This document shows positions 5,993 to 7,694 of a DNA stretch of 7,694 bases, piece by piece. This DNA comes from an uncultured Mycoplasmatota bacterium. GTDB taxonomy: Bacteria > Bacillota_I > Bacilli_A > RF39 > UBA660. Position 1 is the stretch's first letter, and each line of letters opens with the position of its first letter. The notes beneath the pieces are model-generated. The model had not been told where the DNA came from. It saw only the letters and a list, made by a program, of their open reading frames with translations, and did not search any database. The position numbers and the translations under genes were made by a program. The stretch lies in the NCBI GenBank assembly GCA_946613765.1, contig CAMOFW010000033.1, positions 1-7,694 of the forward strand, given 5' to 3'.

Positions 5993-6010
5993 GATCTGAA
6001 TGGGTCAGTT

Positions 6011-6040
6011 AAAGATGGAAAGGTTTTTTCTATCTTTTTT
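6011..6040 (+). terminator. Rho-independent terminator of the tagO-HAD unit
   Basis: An 11-bp stem pairs AAAGATGGAAA (6011-6021) with TTTCTATCTTT (6027-6037), with one G-U wobble, around the loop GGTTT. The T run continues to 6040. It starts 18 nt after the HAD stop codon and separates this unit from the ABC transporter gene. Confidence 0.87.
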
Positions 6041-6053
6041 ATTTGTTCATATT

Positions 6054-6059
6054 TATAAT
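6054..6059 (+). promoter_or_regulatory. Candidate -10 element for the ABC transporter gene
   Basis: A perfect TATAAT lies 29 nt before the ATG at 6089, after the upstream terminator. No convincing -35 is found at 16-18 nt; the expected place falls inside the terminator's 3' arm (TATCTT at 6031-6036). A start near 6066 would leave a leader of about 23 nt. An activator-dependent promoter is possible but unproven. Confidence 0.4.
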
Positions 6060-6088
6060 AGTTTGCGAGAAAGAGTAGAAAGGATGAT

Positions 6089-7694
6089 ATGTTAGAATTA
6101 AAAAACATATATAAAAAATATAATGGGAATTATGTTCTTAAAAACATAAGTTTAAAGTTTCCTAGTCATGGACTAATATCTATACTTGGAGAGTCTGGTT
6201 CAGGTAAATCTACATTACTTAATTTAATTGGATTAATAGATAATCCTACAAGAGGTAAGGTATTTATTAATGATAAAGATTCTTCTAAATTGAAATGTAA
6301 GGAAATAGATAATATACATAGAACATTTATTAGTTTTATATTTCAACAATATAATTTAATAGAAAATATGACTGTTGATAACAATATAAATATCAACAAT
6401 GATAGTAAGAATTTTAATTCTATAGTTAAAATGTTGAAAATAGAACATTTATTAACAAAGAAAGTATGCGATTTATCTGGTGGAGAAAAGCAAAGAGTAG
6501 TAATAGCTCGTAGTTTAATGAATAATCCTAAAATAATACTTGCTGATGAGCCAACTGGTGCCCTGGATTCTTATAATAGAAAAATAGTAATGGAGTTACT
6601 AAAGAAAATAAGTAAGGATTGTTTGGTAATCATGGTAACCCATAATGAAGATGATGCTTATAAATATTCTAATCGTGTTATTAAATTATCAGATGGAGTC
6701 ATTATAAGTGATAGTAATCCTTATAAAAATGATAAATGTTTAAAAATACCATTTAATAAACAAAAAATTGGATTTAAAAAATTAATTAATATTACTATTT
6801 CTAATTTATTAGGTAAAACTAAAAGAAATATAGCTACATCTATAGCATTTAGTATTGGTCTTATATCTTTGTTTCTTGTATTAACTATTTCACATGGTTT
6901 TAATAATGCTTTAGATGTTTCTGAAAAGAATAGTTTAAGTAAATATCCAATTTATATATCTAGTAATTCATTAAATTTAGATGATGATTTAAGCGATTTA
7001 TTTAAAGATGATTATTATGATACTAAAAAGGTTTATTCTAAGTCTTTAACTCATATTAATAATATTACTAGAGAATATTTAGATTATTTAAATGATATAG
7101 ATAAATATTTTGATTATAAAATGTATATGTTTAATCATGATGGAGTGGATTATTATAGTTATCCTAATAATAATATTTATAAAGAATTTAATATATTAAA
7201 AGGAAGAACAATAAAAAATGATAATGAAGTATTATTAATTGTAGATGATCATAATGGTATTGATTCTTATTTATTAGAATCTATTGGTCTTAATAATGAC
7301 ACATATGATATTAAAGACTTAGTTGATTATAAATATAAAGATAAAACCATTGTTGGTATTCTAAAAGCTAAAAAAGATTCAGTATTTTATGATTCTAATA
7401 TGTTAATTACTTATTATGATGGTTCTATACCAGATACTATTTATTTGTATCCTAAAGATTATAATTCTAAAAAACATATAATTAAGCACTTAGATAACTA
7501 TAAAGATATAGTTTATACAGATTATTCATCTACTATTAAATCTGTATCCAAAAATATAGTTAATTCTATATCAATAGTCTTGATTATATTTAGTTTTATA
7601 TCACTTTTAGTATCTACTATCATGATAGGAATAATTACATATATTAATATAGTTGAAAAGACTAAAGAAATAGGAATACTTAGAAGTTTAGGAT
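6089..7694 (+). CDS. MacB-like ABC transporter, fused ATPase-permease, 3'-truncated by the window edge
   Basis: The frame stays open from the ATG at 6089 (after AAAGGATGAT) to the last base, giving 535 codons of an unfinished gene. Residues 1-220 are a complete ABC ATPase: Walker A G34-E-S-G-S-G-K40-S, Q-loop Q86, signature L129-S-G-G-E-K-Q, Walker B I-I-L-A-D153-E154-P, D-loop A-L-D160 and H-loop H185. A linker leads to a first membrane helix at about 246-268. An extracytoplasmic domain of about 235 residues, rich in Asp, Tyr and Asn, follows, then a second helix at about 507-530. The visible end, E-K-T-K-E-I-G-I-L-R-S-L-G, is the hallmark after the second helix of FtsX/MacB-type permeases. 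Such type VII transporters do mechanical work on the outer side or extrude peptides, antibiotics or lipoproteins. The substrate is unknown. In related proteins at least two more helices follow, so the missing part is probably a few hundred residues at most. Confidence 0.93.
   Translation, partial: MLELKNIYKKYNGNYVLKNISLKFPSHGLISILGESGSGKSTLLNLIGLIDNPTRGKVFINDKDSSKLKCKEIDNIHRTFISFIFQQYNLIENMTVDNNININNDSKNFNSIVKMLKIEHLLTKKVCDLSGGEKQRVVIARSLMNNPKIILADEPTGALDSYNRKIVMELLKKISKDCLVIMVTHNEDDAYKYSNRVIKLSDGVIISDSNPYKNDKCLKIPFNKQKIGFKKLINITISNLLGKTKRNIATSIAFSIGLISLFLVLTISHGFNNALDVSEKNSLSKYPIYISSNSLNLDDDLSDLFKDDYYDTKKVYSKSLTHINNITREYLDYLNDIDKYFDYKMYMFNHDGVDYYSYPNNNIYKEFNILKGRTIKNDNEVLLIVDDHNGIDSYLLESIGLNNDTYDIKDLVDYKYKDKTIVGILKAKKDSVFYDSNMLITYYDGSIPDTIYLYPKDYNSKKHIIKHLDNYKDIVYTDYSSTIKSVSKNIVNSISIVLIIFSFISLLVSTIMIGIITYINIVEKTKEIGILRSLG

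Noticed and set aside
1..7694. CRISPR array, insertion sequence, integrase or defence-system signature
   Set aside because: No regularly spaced direct repeats, transposase motifs, terminal inverted repeats or known defence domains were seen on either strand.

Overview
The window is very AT-rich and every gene lies on the + strand. Ribosome binding sites are of the AGGTGAT/AAGGA type, Rho-independent terminators are common, and the recognisable proteins are of Gram-positive kind. This points to a low-GC Bacillota genome, probably an uncultured gut-type lineage near the Erysipelotrichia/RF39/Mollicutes branch. The branch is inference from composition and gene style. A walled cell is indicated by a penicillin-binding-type carboxypeptidase and a TagO/WecA-type glycosyl-phosphate transferase. 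Tryptophan is written TGG and no reading frame carries an internal TGA, which argues for the standard bacterial code rather than the Mycoplasma code.

Layout: (1) 1-2859 holds three unrecognised genes behind a good promoter at 2-31, tightly spaced (27-nt gap, then a 4-nt ATGA overlap). All three products look soluble and helical, and the second and third have helix pairs that resemble mTERF-type repeats. (2) 2861-2885 is a small hairpin just before the next gene. (3) 2900-4141 encodes a secreted, membrane-anchored D-Ala-D-Ala carboxypeptidase of family S11; its terminator overlaps the last codons. (4) 4196-4272 is a single tRNA-Glu with anticodon CUC and an unusual C at T-loop position 55, closed by its own terminator. 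(5) 4359-5992 is a two-gene unit with its own promoter and terminator: a TagO/WecA-type undecaprenyl-phosphate sugar-1-phosphate transferase and a one-base-overlapping HAD phosphatase. (6) From 6089 to the window edge is the first 535 codons of a MacB-like ABC transporter with ATPase and permease fused in one chain; it runs off the end.

How the genes fit together: the carboxypeptidase trims peptidoglycan stem peptides outside the membrane, and the TagO-like enzyme starts lipid-linked synthesis of a wall or surface polymer, so the middle of the window has an envelope theme. The HAD enzyme is probably made with the TagO-like enzyme and may act on a lipid- or sugar-phosphate, but its substrate cannot be read from sequence. 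The three-gene block at the start is the least explained part. I see no CRISPR array, insertion sequence, phage gene or recognisable defence system.
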